DNA from: Accumulibacter sp.
Lineage (GTDB): Bacteria > Pseudomonadota > Gammaproteobacteria > Burkholderiales > Rhodocyclaceae
Direction: 5' to 3'
NCBI RefSeq assembly: GCF_023806565.1
Contig: NZ_JAMTDV010000017.1
Coordinates: forward strand, 1 to 42,825
DNA length: 42,825 nucleotides
In this document: positions 8,371 through 17,699 of the stretch, piece by piece
Position numbering within the stretch: the first letter of the stretch is position 1
How the letters are laid out: the number at the start of each line of letters is the position of its first letter
Position numbers and translations under genes: made by a program
The notes under the pieces: generated by a model
Seen by the model: only the letters and a program-made list of their open reading frames with translations
The model's database searches: none
What the model was told of the DNA's origin: nothing

Positions 8371-8379
8371 TTATCCACA
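8371..8379 (+). promoter_or_regulatory. Perfect DnaA-box 9-mer (TTATCCACA)
   Basis: TTATCCACA, the strict DnaA-binding consensus, lies between divergent xseA and exbB. No cluster of further boxes, AT-rich unwinding element or dnaA/dnaN gene is nearby, so it is not an origin. It might allow DnaA control of the flanking genes, or be chance. The rest of the 287-base gap (8206-8492) shows no gene. Confidence 0.35.
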
Positions 8380-8492
8380 ACTTCTGTGGAAACAGCGCCG
8401 TTTTCCCGTGCGGCCGATCCGGATGCCGGCACTTGCCGCAAACGCTGCTGCAGGCTAAAGTGCCCGTCTGTGCAAATCTCACGGAGGAAGGC

Positions 8493-9101
8493 GTGTTTTC
8501 CATCGTTCAGGCCGCTGGTTGGCCGATCTGGCCCTTGCTTCTGGCGTCGATCATCGCCGTTGCACTCATCATCGAACGCCTCGTCGCGCTGCGGCGCAGC
8601 AAGGTCGTTCCGCCCGGCCTGTTGCAGAGGGTGGTCAACGAGTACCGGCAAAACGGCGTGACGGTCGCCATGCTCGGCGATCTCGAAAGCCATTCGCCGC
8701 TCGGTCGGGTTCTCGGGGCCGGCTTGCGCAACGTCGGCAGTTCGCGCGAGATCATGAAGGAGGCGATCGAGGAAGCCGGCAGCGTGGTGTCGCACAATCT
8801 CGAACGCTACCTGACGACGCTCGGCACCATCGCTGCAATCAGTCCGCTGATGGGTCTGTTCGGCACGGTGGTGGGGATGATCGAGATTTTCGGGTCGCAG
8901 GCGCCGAGCGGCAGCAACCCGATCCAGCTTGCCCACGGTATTTCGGTGGCGCTGTACAACACCGGTTTCGGGCTGCTGATCGCCATACCGAGCATGATTT
9001 TCTGGCGACATTTCCGCGCCCTGGTCGATAGCTTCGTCATCGAAATGCAGCAGCAGGCGGTGCGTCTGGTCGAGGTCCTGCACGGTCAGCGCAAGTCCTG
9101 A
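8493..9101 (+). CDS. exbB: MotA/TolQ/ExbB proton channel family protein
   Basis: This 202-residue inner-membrane protein has one N-terminal membrane helix (WPIWPLLLASIIAVALIIERL) and two more near residues 110-180, the ExbB/TolQ pattern. The conserved segment SPLMGLFGTVVGMIEIF and the last-helix motif IAVALYNTGFGLLIAIPSMIF-like run are clearly present. With ExbD it would use the proton gradient to energise an outer-membrane transporter through TonB, or a similar envelope function. I place the start at GTG 8493, where GGAGGA lies a few bases upstream and the protein then begins as in the family; the frame is open further upstream but that part does not resemble the family. ExbD follows after 14 bases. 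Confidence 0.9.
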   Translation: MFSIVQAAGWPIWPLLLASIIAVALIIERLVALRRSKVVPPGLLQRVVNEYRQNGVTVAMLGDLESHSPLGRVLGAGLRNVGSSREIMKEAIEEAGSVVSHNLERYLTTLGTIAAISPLMGLFGTVVGMIEIFGSQAPSGSNPIQLAHGISVALYNTGFGLLIAIPSMIFWRHFRALVDSFVIEMQQQAVRLVEVLHGQRKS

Positions 9102-9115
9102 GGGATGGGTGACTC

Positions 9116-9532
9116 ATGAATTTTCGACGTGGGCGTTCCGGTGACGTGCCCGAGATCAACCTGATCCCGCTGATCGACGTCCTGCTGGTAATCATCATCT
9201 TCCTGATGCTGACCACCACCTATGCCAAATTCTCCGGCCTGGAGATCAATCTGCCGACCGCCGATGCCAACAAGCAGTCCGAGCCGCCGAACGAGATCAG
9301 CGTCGCGCTGACGGCGGCAGGTCAGGTACTGGTCAACAAGGTACCGCTCACGGTGGTCAATGTGCCGGCGATCGCCGAAGCCCTGCGGCGCGCGGCTGGC
9401 GACGGCAAGGAGCCGGTGATCGTGATCAACGCCGATGCCAAGGCGAACTACCAGAGTGTCGTCGACATCATGCAGGCGGCGCAGACGGCCGGATATCCGC
9501 GTATTTCCTTCGCCACCCAGTCGCCCCCCTGA
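9116..9532 (+). CDS. exbD: Biopolymer transport protein ExbD/TolR
   Basis: This 138-residue protein has a short cytoplasmic N-terminus, one membrane helix (INLIPLIDVLLVIIIFLMLTT) and a periplasmic domain. The aspartate in PLIDVLLV is the conserved proton-conducting residue of ExbD and TolR. The periplasmic part has the usual EISVALTAAGQVLVNKVPL and VIVINADAKANYQSVVDIM stretches. It works with the ExbB-like protein encoded just upstream. Its stop overlaps the start of lpxK by one base (TGATGG), so the two are probably translationally coupled. Confidence 0.92.
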   Translation: MNFRRGRSGDVPEINLIPLIDVLLVIIIFLMLTTTYAKFSGLEINLPTADANKQSEPPNEISVALTAAGQVLVNKVPLTVVNVPAIAEALRRAAGDGKEPVIVINADAKANYQSVVDIMQAAQTAGYPRISFATQSPP

Positions 9533-10575
9533 TGGCCCTTGCCGGCCTGGCGCAGCGGCTTGCCAGCCTTTGCTACGAGCGCCATCTGGCAGTTCCGCTG
9601 TGGCCGCTGTTGCCGCTGTCGTGGGCCTTCGGTGCGCTTGTCGCGCTGCGCCGCTGGCTGTATCGCCGCGGCGCGCTTCGCTCCTGTCAGCTGTCGGTGC
9701 CGGTGGTGGTGGTCGGCAACCTCACCGTCGGCGGCAGTGGCAAAACGCCGCTCGTGTTGTGGCTGGTGCGCTGCCTGCGCGAGCACGGCTGGCATCCGGG
9801 AATCATCAGTCGCGGCTACGGTGGCAGCGGACAGGTGTGTTCGGTCGAGGCGAACTCGCCGTCCTCGCTGGTCGGCGACGAGCCGCTGTTGCTGGCCAGG
9901 CGAGGTGGAGTTCCGGTGTTCGTCGGCCGCGACCGCCCTGCCGCAGGACGGGCTCTGCTCGCCGCTCACCCGGAATGCGATGTGATCGTCGCCGACGACG
10001 GTCTGCAGCACTATCGCCTGCAGCGCGCCTGCGAGCTGGTGGTTTTCGACGCGCGCGGCGCCGGCAACGGCCGGCTGCTGCCCGCCGGCCCCTTGCGCGA
10101 GTCGTTGCGGCGCCTGTCGCAGGCCGACGCGGTGGTGTGGAACGGGCTCCCGGAGCACGCGGTCGTGGCCGCGGCAGGGAAGCTGCCGCAAGGGGAAATG
10201 CGCCTCGTCGGCGAACGATTCGTCGCCGCCAGCGGCGCGCCCCGGAGCTGTGCGGCGAGTGATCTGCGGGGGCGCAATCTGCATGCGATTGCCGGGATCG
10301 GCGACCCGCAGCGTTTTTTTCGACAGTTGCGGGCGCTTGGTCTCGATTTCGCGGCGCATCCGTTTCCCGATCATCATCGCTACCAGGCTGCCGACCTCGC
10401 CTTTGCCCGCGATGGCGTGCTGCTGATGACCGAGAAGGATGCGGTAAAATGTGGGCCGCTGGTCGCCGGGGAAGCCTGGGTTCTGCCGGTCGATGCAGTG
10501 ATCGGCTCGCCGCCCTGTCAGCCCGCACTGTTCGAGACCATTCTGGAGAAGCTCCATGGACGCACGCCTGCTTGA
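9532..10575 (+). CDS. lpxK: Tetraacyldisaccharide 4'-kinase
   Basis: LpxK phosphorylates the 4' position of the lipid A disaccharide precursor at the inner membrane. This 347-residue protein has the N-terminal membrane-associated segment, the Walker A variant [17 protein letters not shown] near residue 60, [28 protein letters not shown] and, near the C-terminus, FPDHHRYQ and MTEKDAVKC, all typical of the family. The start overlaps the exbD stop by one base and its end overlaps the small Trm112-like gene by 20 bases. This exbD-lpxK-ycaR-kdsB order is common in betaproteobacteria and ties it to lipopolysaccharide synthesis. Confidence 0.95.
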   Translation: MALAGLAQRLASLCYERHLAVPLWPLLPLSWAFGALVALRRWLYRRGALRSCQLSVPVVVVGNLTVGGSGKTPLVLWLVRCLREHGWHPGIISRGYGGSGQVCSVEANSPSSLVGDEPLLLARRGGVPVFVGRDRPAAGRALLAAHPECDVIVADDGLQHYRLQRACELVVFDARGAGNGRLLPAGPLRESLRRLSQADAVVWNGLPEHAVVAAAGKLPQGEMRLVGERFVAASGAPRSCAASDLRGRNLHAIAGIGDPQRFFRQLRALGLDFAAHPFPDHHRYQAADLAFARDGVLLMTEKDAVKCGPLVAGEAWVLPVDAVIGSPPCQPALFETILEKLHGRTPA

Positions 10576-10732
10576 CATCCTCGTCTGTCCGATCTGCAAG
10601 GCCGCGCTCGAGTACCGGAAGGCGCAGGCGGAACTGGTGTGCAAACCGTGTCGGCTGGCCTATCCGATCCGCGACGGGATTCCGATCATGCTCGAGGACG
10701 AGGCTCGTCCACTGCCTGCCGAAGATCGTTGA
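10556..10732 (+). CDS. Trm112/YcaR family small protein
   Basis: This 58-residue protein ([20 protein letters not shown] onward) has the family signature CPxCK near the start and a second pair, CKPC, at residues 29-32, together forming a zinc-ribbon-like fold, followed by [20 protein letters not shown]. Bacterial members of the Trm112 family (YcaR) have no settled role but are almost always encoded between lpxK and kdsB, as here. The start lies inside the 3' end of lpxK and the stop overlaps the kdsB ATG (TGATG), so expression is coupled on both sides. Confidence 0.92.
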   Translation: MDARLLDILVCPICKAALEYRKAQAELVCKPCRLAYPIRDGIPIMLEDEARPLPAEDR

Positions 10733-11532
10733 TGACCGGCGAGGCCGATTCGCGAGAAGCGGGGGGGCGGCAGTTCAAGGTGGTCGTCCCCGCCCGCTAC
10801 GCGTCGACCCGCCTGCCGGCCAAGCCGCTGCTCGACCTCGGCGGCAAGCCGATGGTCGTGCGTGTGGCCGAACGGGCGCTCCTCTCGGGAGCCGATGAGG
10901 TGGTGGTGGCGACCGACCACCGGGAAGTGCTGGCGGCGGCACAGGGGCATGGCCTGCGCGCCGTCCTGACCAGCGTCGAACACGCGAGCGGGACCGACCG
11001 TCTGGCCGAGGTGGTCGTCGCGCTGGGCTGGAGAGACGAGACGATCGTCGTCAATGTACAGGGCGACGAGCCGCTGATCGACCCCGCCCTGATCGGCCGC
11101 ACGGCGGCGACCCTGGCCGCGAGCGGCGCAGAGATCGCGACGCTGGCGCATCCCTTGTCCGAGGCCGCCGACTTCTTCAACCCGAACATCGTCAAGGTGG
11201 TCATCGCGGCGAGCGGCGACGCGCTGTATTTTTCGCGCGCGCCGATTCCTTACGCGCGCGACCACTTCGCGCGCGAGGCCGGCGGCGAGACGTTGCCGGC
11301 GCAAATGGTCGCTTATCGGCACGTCGGCCTCTACGCCTATCGCGCGCATTTCCTGCGCACTTACTCCCGCCTGCAGCCTTCGCCGCTGGAAAATCTCGAA
11401 GCGCTGGAACAGTTGCGCGCTCTGTGGCACGGCTTTCGCATCAGTGTGGCGATCAGCGATCACCTGCCATCGTCCGGCGTGGACACCCCGGAGGATGCTC
11501 ACCGTATGCAGGAATGGTTCAAAAACGTTTGA
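10732..11532 (+). CDS. kdsB: 3-deoxy-manno-octulosonate cytidylyltransferase
   Basis: KdsB activates Kdo as CMP-Kdo for the lipopolysaccharide inner core. This 266-residue protein has the nucleotide-binding [17 protein letters not shown] near residue 18, [17 protein letters not shown], the [11 protein letters not shown] metal and sugar site and, later, YFSRAPIPY and HVGLYAYR. About 15 residues precede the usual family start, so the ATG at 10732 gives a slightly long N-terminus; it is favoured because it overlaps the previous stop (TGATG). The product works in the same pathway as LpxK encoded upstream. Confidence 0.95.
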   Translation: MTGEADSREAGGRQFKVVVPARYASTRLPAKPLLDLGGKPMVVRVAERALLSGADEVVVATDHREVLAAAQGHGLRAVLTSVEHASGTDRLAEVVVALGWRDETIVVNVQGDEPLIDPALIGRTAATLAASGAEIATLAHPLSEAADFFNPNIVKVVIAASGDALYFSRAPIPYARDHFAREAGGETLPAQMVAYRHVGLYAYRAHFLRTYSRLQPSPLENLEALEQLRALWHGFRISVAISDHLPSSGVDTPEDAHRMQEWFKNV

Positions 11533-11639
11533 CCGTTCGCGTATTTGCGGGTAAGTTTCGGCCTGTCGATCACGACAGCGTTCTGCCGCGATCCCGAAGC
11601 TATATCGCAAGTATTTGAAGTCGTGGATAAACTGTTTGA

Positions 11640-12317
<678 letters not shown>

Positions 12318-12615
12318 GAAGGCCGCCACAGCCAATGACCGCCACGGTTGCCCAGGGGGGTTTCGGCGCGCGCTGCAGCAGTGGCAACAAGGGGTTCCGC
12401 CCGTCCCGTTGGAGAAAGCCCCAGCAAGGGTGGCCGGCGCGGGCTTCTCCACGGTGGCGAACGTTCGAATCGTTGCGCGCTCGGCTGCATGGCATCGGGC
12501 CAGTGGCGCAACAACGGCTCTGGAAGGTTGTATGTTTCGTCGTCTAGCAGTCGGTAAATCCGCTTCCCCGGGGTGCTTGCCGGGGCGTGGGTCAATTTAG
12601 AGAGGGAGGTTGTAT
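12318..12615. other. Leader region of hppA
   Basis: About 300 bases between adk and hppA contain no gene I can support. A short CCCCG/CGGGG inverted repeat at 12566-12585 and a strong GGGAGG ribosome site at 12604-12609 serve the hppA start. The stretch probably holds the hppA promoter, which I could not place confidently. Confidence 0.4.
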
Positions 12616-15039
12616 ATGTCTTCAGGTCTGATGTTCGCGCTGGTTTGCGCGGTCATGGCGGTGCTCTACGGCGCCGCCATGACGAAGTGGATTCTCTCGT
12701 TGCCGGCCGGCAACCCGCGCATGCAGGAAATTGCCAAGGCCGTTCAGGAAGGCGCTTCTGCGTACCTGGCGAAGCAGTACACGACCATTGCCCTGGTCGG
12801 GGCGGTGCTTTTCGTGCTGATCTGGTTTGCCTTGGGCAAGCTGATGGCGATCGGCTTCCTGATCGGTGCGGTGCTTTCGGGTGCCACCGGTTTCATCGGG
12901 ATGAACGTCTCGGTCCGCGCCAATGTGCGTACTGCCGAAGCCGCGCGCAGCGGCATTTCTGCGGCGCTCGGCGTGGCCTTCAAGGGCGGTGCGATCACCG
13001 GCATGCTGGTCGTCGGCCTCGGTCTTCTGGGCGTCGCCGGCTACTACGCCGTTCTCCGGGGATCCGGCGGCGATCTGCAGCACGCTGTGGAACCGCTGGT
13101 AGCACTGGCCTTTGGCGGATCGCTGATTTCCATCTTCGCCCGTCTTGGCGGCGGTATCTTCACCAAGGGTGCCGACGTGGGTGCCGACCTGGTGGGCAAG
13201 GTCGAGGCCGGCATTCCCGAGGATGATCCTCGCAACCCGGCAGTCATCGCCGACAACGTCGGCGACAACGTCGGCGACTGTGCGGGCATGGCAGCCGACC
13301 TCTTCGAGACCTACGCGGTGACAGTGGTCGCGACGATGGTGCTCAGCGCGATGATGCTGAAGGGGGTTGCCGGTGCCAACGATAGTCTGGTCATCTACCC
13401 GCTGGTCCTGGGCGGAATTTCGATCATTGCCTCGATCATCGGGTGCTTCTTCGTCAAAGCCAGCGATGGCGGCAAGATCATGAACGCGCTCTACCGTGGT
13501 CTGGCGGTGGCTGGCGTCCTGGCGCTGGTTGCTTTCTACCCGGTTACCACGATGCTGCTCGGTGCCGGCATCACGCTCGCCGACGGCAGCATGATCAGTT
13601 CGATGAACATCTTCGTGGCGGCGGCAGTCGGCCTCGTGCTTACCGGATTGCTGGTGTGGATCACCGAGTACTACACCGGAACCGATTTTTCGCCCGTCAA
13701 GCGGGTCGCCGAAGCCTCCACCACCGGTCACGGTACCAACATCATCGCCGGCCTTGCCGTATCGATGAAGGCATGCGCACTGCCGGTGATTTCCGTTTGC
13801 GCGGCGATCTTCATCACCTACGCACTCGCCGGCCTCTACGGAATCGCCATTGCCGCCACTTCGATGCTGTCGATGACCGGCATCATCGTCGCCCTCGACG
13901 CCTACGGCCCGATCACCGACAACGCCGGCGGCATTGCCGAGATGTCCGGCCTGCCGAAGTCGGTGCGTGACGTGACCGACCCGCTCGATGCGGTCGGCAA
14001 TACCACCAAGGCGGTCACCAAGGGCTACGCCATCGGCTCGGCCGGTCTGGCAGCACTGGTGCTGTTCGCCGACTACACGCATGCGCTGGAAACCAATTTC
14101 GGCGGCAGCCTGCGCTTCGATCTCTCCGACCACATGGTGATCATCGGCCTCTTCCTTGGTGGCCTGATCCCCTACCTGTTCGCGGCGATGGCGATGGAAG
14201 CAGTCGGTCGCGCAGCCGGTGCGGTGGTCATCGAGGTACGCCGGCAGTTCAAGGAAATCAAGGGCATCATGGAAGGCAAGGCGAAGCCGGACTACTCCCG
14301 CGCTGTCGGCATGCTGACCGTGGCCGCGATCCGCGAAATGATCGTTCCCTCGCTCCTGCCGGTTCTGGTGCCGGTGCTGGTGGGTCTGCTGCTGGGTCCG
14401 AAGGCGCTGGGCGGCCTGCTGATGGGAACGATCATCACCGGTCTGTTCGTCGCCATCTCGATGACCACGGGTGGTGGCGCCTGGGACAACGCCAAGAAAT
14501 ACATCGAGGACGGCCACTTCGGCGGCAAGGGTTCGGATGCTCACAAGTCGGCGGTGACCGGCGATACCGTCGGCGACCCCTACAAGGATACCGCCGGTCC
14601 GGCCGTCAACCCGCTGATCAAGATCATCAACATCGTTGCGCTGATGATCGTACCCCTGATGGTCCCGGCCGCGGTGAGCAAGCCGGTCGCTGCCGCTCCT
14701 GCACCTGCAGCCGCAGTCGTCGTCGCAGTGCCTGTTGCCAAGATCTACTTCGCGGTCGGTGCGACGGAACTGCCGGCCGATGCCGGCAAGACGCTGGAGA
14801 TGGTCGTTGCCTACGCCAAGAGCAATCCCGGCGCGAAGCTGGCGATCTCCGGCTTCCACGATCCAAGTGGAAGCCAGGCGGCCAACGAGGACATCGCCAA
14901 GAATCGGGCGGTCGCCGTGCGCGAAGCGCTGAAGAACGTCGGCATTGCCGAAGAGCGCGTCGAACTCAAGAAGCCGATGGTTACCACTGGCAGCGGTGGT
15001 CCCGAGGAAGCACGCCGAGTCGAGGTCAGCGTGCAGTAA
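12616..15039 (+). CDS. hppA: K+-insensitive type proton-pumping membrane pyrophosphatase fused to an OmpA-like domain
   Basis: The first ~690 of 807 residues form a membrane pyrophosphatase, which couples pyrophosphate hydrolysis to proton export. The substrate motif [21 protein letters not shown] is intact, as are [18 protein letters not shown] and [19 protein letters not shown]. Residue 465 (codon 14008-14010) is lysine in [16 protein letters not shown]; this position is alanine in K+-dependent enzymes, so the protein should be K+-independent. After a linker rich in Ala, Pro and Val (about 675-708), residues ~709-807 resemble an OmpA-type peptidoglycan-binding domain: [29 protein letters not shown] and [16 protein letters not shown], keeping the Asp and Arg that hold diaminopimelate. 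A GGGAGG site 6 bases upstream fixes the ATG. A terminator follows. Confidence 0.95.
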   Translation: MSSGLMFALVCAVMAVLYGAAMTKWILSLPAGNPRMQEIAKAVQEGASAYLAKQYTTIALVGAVLFVLIWFALGKLMAIGFLIGAVLSGATGFIGMNVSVRANVRTAEAARSGISAALGVAFKGGAITGMLVVGLGLLGVAGYYAVLRGSGGDLQHAVEPLVALAFGGSLISIFARLGGGIFTKGADVGADLVGKVEAGIPEDDPRNPAVIADNVGDNVGDCAGMAADLFETYAVTVVATMVLSAMMLKGVAGANDSLVIYPLVLGGISIIASIIGCFFVKASDGGKIMNALYRGLAVAGVLALVAFYPVTTMLLGAGITLADGSMISSMNIFVAAAVGLVLTGLLVWITEYYTGTDFSPVKRVAEASTTGHGTNIIAGLAVSMKACALPVISVCAAIFITYALAGLYGIAIAATSMLSMTGIIVALDAYGPITDNAGGIAEMSGLPKSVRDVTDPLDAVGNTTKAVTKGYAIGSAGLAALVLFADYTHALETNFGGSLRFDLSDHMVIIGLFLGGLIPYLFAAMAMEAVGRAAGAVVIEVRRQFKEIKGIMEGKAKPDYSRAVGMLTVAAIREMIVPSLLPVLVPVLVGLLLGPKALGGLLMGTIITGLFVAISMTTGGGAWDNAKKYIEDGHFGGKGSDAHKSAVTGDTVGDPYKDTAGPAVNPLIKIINIVALMIVPLMVPAAVSKPVAAAPAPAAAVVVAVPVAKIYFAVGATELPADAGKTLEMVVAYAKSNPGAKLAISGFHDPSGSQAANEDIAKNRAVAVREALKNVGIAEERVELKKPMVTTGSGGPEEARRVEVSVQ

Positions 15040-15083
15040 GCATTGGATGCTGGACAGACTTACCACTGCTCACAACAAGAAAG

Positions 15084-15107
15084 GGGCCGTTCTACGGCCC
15101 TTTTTTT
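15084..15107 (+). terminator. Intrinsic terminator of hppA
   Basis: GGGCCGT (15084-15090), loop TCT, ACGGCCC (15094-15100) and seven T residues form a textbook Rho-independent terminator 45 bases after the hppA stop. Two upstream A residues can extend the stem. Confidence 0.9.
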
Positions 15108-15335
15108 GTAATCTACCGGGAGAGGCCCGTCCGCCGCTATATTGCAATCACTGCCTGTTTGAAACTGGCGGTCAGGGGAAGGTGTTTCATGGCCATTCCC
15201 GGTGCTCCCAGGACAGATGCCATGGGGAGGTCTGCTAATGCTACCCCACGCGGACGATCAGCTTTCTCCAAACCGGCCAGTCGGCCAAGTCGGGGAGCTG
15301 CGAACTGGAATTCTTGGAAGAGGCCATTGGCAACC

Positions 15336-15902
15336 TCACCCAGCCGGCCAGGATGAGACACCGGTGCCATCCGAACGGCTGATAACTAGTCTAGAGCCGG
15401 CCTCTTGGGTCGCCCCTCCAGCTTGCAGTCCCTCTGCGAGCAGTCGTCCGAGCATCATCCCCAATCTCAGGTCATCCATGCGCTCGAATTCGTGCAGGCG
15501 CAGCTTGCCGGCGCGGTCGATGAGGACCAGCGTGGGCGTGCCCCGCATCCCGCAGCGATTCATCGTTTCTGGAACCGGGGTTCCCGCTACCGCGACATCC
15601 GCGCCCACCGGATGGGTCACACGGTATTCATGCAAGAACGCTTCGAGTGCTACCGGCGTCATCGCTGCGTGGTGCTCGAAAACAGTGTGCAAGCCAACGA
15701 CCGACACACCGAGTTCAGCATATTCCCGATGCACCCGTTCCGCCTGCGGCACAGCGTGGCTTACGTAGCCCGGGCACAGCATCTGGAAGGCGTGCAGCAG
15801 AACCACCCGTCCCCGAAACTGGGACAGTTCCAGCGGCGCCGGGGTATTCAACCAGACATCAACCTGCCACTCGGGGGCCGTTGGCGCTTCCATCGACACC
15901 AT
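15336..15902 (-). CDS. Redoxin/thioredoxin-like fold protein (AhpC/TSA-TlpA type)
   Basis: This 188-residue protein has the thioredoxin fold of peroxiredoxins and TlpA-like proteins: LNTPAPLELSQFRGRVVLLHAFQMLCPG near residues 18-45, VSVVGLHTVFEHH, and RGTPTLVLIDRAGKLRLHEF with the cis-proline. The active-site region FQMLCPG keeps only one cysteine instead of CxxC, so a one-cysteine peroxidatic or adaptor role is more likely than disulfide exchange. There is no signal peptide, which suggests the cytoplasm. It is the third gene of a minus-strand operon, starting 3 bases after the cytochrome P460 stop. The last ~15 residues are not conserved-looking. Confidence 0.75.
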   Translation of the reverse strand: MVSMEAPTAPEWQVDVWLNTPAPLELSQFRGRVVLLHAFQMLCPGYVSHAVPQAERVHREYAELGVSVVGLHTVFEHHAAMTPVALEAFLHEYRVTHPVGADVAVAGTPVPETMNRCGMRGTPTLVLIDRAGKLRLHEFERMDDLRLGMMLGRLLAEGLQAGGATQEAGSRLVISRSDGTGVSSWPAG

Positions 15903-15905
15903 GCC

Positions 15906-16385
15906 TCAATCCCGCACCCGACTGAACACGCAGTCGCGGCCCTTCTGCGGCTCGTGGCAAGCAAAACAGGCGCTGGCCGCATTGTCATGCACGACACGGT
16001 TGGTTTTGTCGCCGCCGCCGAAGCCCTCGAAGCCCCAGCAGCCTGTCGCGGCGAACTTCTTCGCATCCTTGTGCATATCGCCGACGACCTTGCGCGCGCC
16101 CTCGGTAACGGCATTGTCCACCGATTTCGCTTCCAAAAGGTCGAACACGATGATCGCGCCATCCGGGAACTTGCCAGACTTGTAACCCGCCACGGCTTTC
16201 GGGTTGGCGTACAGGTGATGTACTCCACCGAACGCCTCGTACAGTGGATGGCCTTTTCCGATGACCATGCTCTTGACGTGATACCAGTTGCGATAGTCCG
16301 CCGGGTATGGCACCTGGACGTCGGCCGCGATGGCCGGCAGGACAACGGCCATCGAAGCGAGCACAGGCAGGAAGAGTTTCAGCAT
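15906..16385 (-). CDS. Cytochrome P460 family protein
   Basis: This 159-residue secreted protein has a signal peptide (MLKLFLPVLASMAVVLPAIA, cleavage after AIAA) and the P460 fold signature: YRNWYHVKSMVIGKGHPLYEAFGGVHHLYAN, GKFPDGAIIVFDLLEA and a single heme c site, CFACHEPQKGRDCVFS, near the C-terminus. Characterised P460 cytochromes oxidise hydroxylamine or NO, using a heme cross-linked to a lysine; a lysine in the AGYKSGKFPDG stretch is a candidate. It is the middle gene between a CxxC thioredoxin-like protein and a redoxin, all facing away from a MarR regulator, which fits a response to nitrogen or oxidative stress. Confidence 0.88.
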   Translation of the reverse strand: MLKLFLPVLASMAVVLPAIAADVQVPYPADYRNWYHVKSMVIGKGHPLYEAFGGVHHLYANPKAVAGYKSGKFPDGAIIVFDLLEAKSVDNAVTEGARKVVGDMHKDAKKFAATGCWGFEGFGGGDKTNRVVHDNAASACFACHEPQKGRDCVFSRVRD

Positions 16386-16394
16386 CGAAATCTC

Positions 16395-16628
16395 CTATTT
16401 CAGATCGGCCGGCGCAGCGCCGAAGTCGATGTGGAACGGCTTGCCCTCGATGACCAGCGCGGGCACCGACTTCACGCCGTAGCGCTCGGCCTGGGCGATA
16501 CGGTCCTTTGGCTCGCCCAGATGGACGACTTCTACCGCGTACCTCATCGGATCGAGCGCCTGGACGAATTGCTGCTCGACGGCTACGCACACGGGGCATC
16601 CGGCATGGAAAAACAAGGCTTCGCTCAT
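16395..16628 (-). CDS. Small thioredoxin/glutaredoxin-like protein
   Basis: This 77-residue protein begins MSEALFFHAGCPVCVAVEQQ, with a CPVC redox-active pair at the end of the first strand, and later has the cis-proline motif GVKSVPALVIEGKPFHIDFG. That is the minimal thioredoxin or glutaredoxin fold. I place the start at the ATG at 16628, preceded by GAGGAG 8 bases upstream; the frame extends 11 codons further but without a ribosome site. It is the first gene of the operon with cytochrome P460 and the redoxin. The perfect palindrome at 16654-16676 lies just upstream, so this transcript is probably controlled by the divergent MarR protein. Confidence 0.85.
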   Translation of the reverse strand: MSEALFFHAGCPVCVAVEQQFVQALDPMRYAVEVVHLGEPKDRIAQAERYGVKSVPALVIEGKPFHIDFGAAPADLK

Positions 16629-16653
16629 GAGTGACTCCTCAAGATTGACGTTA

Positions 16654-16676
16654 GAATGCATCGACTCGATGCATTC
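16654..16676. promoter_or_regulatory. Perfect 23-bp palindrome, probable MarR operator
   Basis: GAATGCATCGA is followed by one C and its exact reverse complement, centred on 16665. It sits 25 bases before the thioredoxin-like ATG and 62 bases before the MarR ATG, in the middle of the divergent intergenic region. A weaker related site, with ATTCGAAT at 16730-16737, overlaps the MarR ribosome-binding region. The size (two 11-base arms) suits a MarR dimer that represses both directions. A possible -35 (TTGACG, 16645-16650) borders it. No T-run follows, so it is not a terminator. Confidence 0.75.
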
Positions 16677-16738
16677 AGGAGTTTGGGGTCGCTACATCAT
16701 GCTTGTCAAGAGGTGCGTCGAGGCGATACATTCGAATC

Positions 16739-17302
16739 ATGAGCCAAACTTCTCTCCTGCTCGAACGACTGGGGGCACTCATTCAACAGTCCGTTCGCGA
16801 CGCTGCCGCGCGGCATGGGTTGCTGCCCATCCACATTCAGGTCCTGCATTACCTCATGCGGGCCAATCGATACAGCGACCTGCCCATCGCCATTGCGGAG
16901 TATTTCGGCATCACCCGCGGGACGGTCTCGCAGACGCTCGCTGTGCTGGAACGTAAGGGATTGTTGACCAAGGAACCGGATGCCCATCATGGCAAGCGCG
17001 TGCACCTGACACTTACCCCCGCAGGCGAGTCTGTGTTGAGCGATAGCTGGGCCGAGCACGTTGAGCAGGCACTCTGCGAGCGACCAGTTGACGCGGCTAC
17101 ACTCGAAAGTACGCTGCGCAACCTGCTCTCGGCCATGCAGCGCGTGAACGGGCAGCGTGCCTTCGGCATATGTCGGCAGTGCGCTCACTTTCTGACCGAG
17201 GAAAGCGGCGCACGCTGCGGACTAACTCACGAGCCGCTCGCCACCGAGCAAACGGTTCGCATCTGTCGTGAATGGTCAGCAGCAACAGCGTGGTGCGCTT
17301 GA
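16739..17302 (+). CDS. MarR family regulator with cysteine-rich C-terminal tail
   Basis: The 187-residue protein has the MarR winged helix: helices from LLERLGALIQQSVRD, then ITRGTVSQTLAVLERKGLLTKEPDAHHGKRVHLTLTPAGE (about 58-97) covering the recognition helix and wing. Beyond the dimerisation helices it carries an unusual tail with Cys145, Cys148, Cys160 and Cys176 (CRQC, then GARCG, then RICREW). Four spaced cysteines could bind an iron-sulfur cluster or zinc and sense redox or NO. MarR proteins are usually about 140-160 residues, so the tail is an addition. The start at 16739 is preferred over a TTG 12 codons upstream. It faces away from the redox operon it probably controls. Confidence 0.88.
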   Translation: MSQTSLLLERLGALIQQSVRDAAARHGLLPIHIQVLHYLMRANRYSDLPIAIAEYFGITRGTVSQTLAVLERKGLLTKEPDAHHGKRVHLTLTPAGESVLSDSWAEHVEQALCERPVDAATLESTLRNLLSAMQRVNGQRAFGICRQCAHFLTEESGARCGLTHEPLATEQTVRICREWSAATAWCA

Positions 17303-17699
17303 TTCATTCCGATCACAGATTGACCGCCACCTCGGAATCTCGAACGGCTGGGTTCTGATCACTTGGACGCCAATGGTGCTAAGAGTGTCATCTGTCGCTT
17401 TTTGGTCGCTACGCAACCGTCCTCTCGACTAATTCGTCGCCGGAAAGCGGTCGGTGTTTCGCTTCCCGTAAGTGGCCAATGATCAACGCGTGCTGACGAC
17501 CCTCAGCGGTCTCATGACATATGGTAATCATGCGGCTGCTTCATGCTCCATTGCCGCCGTCCGGTCCAGACTTCTTTAGGCCATAAATGGATCTGTGCTC
17601 TACGGCGGTGTTTCGAGTGCCCGGCAGGACAGGGACGGAGGTACTGATCTCATCAAGTTGATTCGACCCACGCCCCTTCAATCCCTTGATCACCTTCGA
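17303..17699. other. Intergenic region without recognised gene
   Basis: About 400 bases lie between the convergent marR-type gene and the hydrolase-TIR gene. Base composition is visibly less GC-rich than in the housekeeping part and no frame reads as a known protein. I see no clear terminator. It may be remnant DNA left by insertion events, in line with the transposase fragment on the other side of the TIR gene. Confidence 0.4.

Noticed and set aside
8371-8379. A replication origin at the DnaA box
   Set aside because: Only one box, no AT-rich unwinding element and no dnaA, dnaN or parAB genes nearby.
12622-15066. An 814-codon minus-strand open frame opposite hppA
   Set aside because: Antisense to an unmistakable pyrophosphatase; composition rich in Asp, His, Gln and Arg without any motif.
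15108-15335. A small gene between hppA and the redoxin
   Set aside because: Short frames are open on both strands, but none has a ribosome site, a conserved motif or a protein-like pattern.
16654-16676. The perfect palindrome read as a transcription terminator
   Set aside because: It lies between two divergent starts, has no T-run and has a one-base centre, which suits a dimer operator rather than an RNA hairpin.
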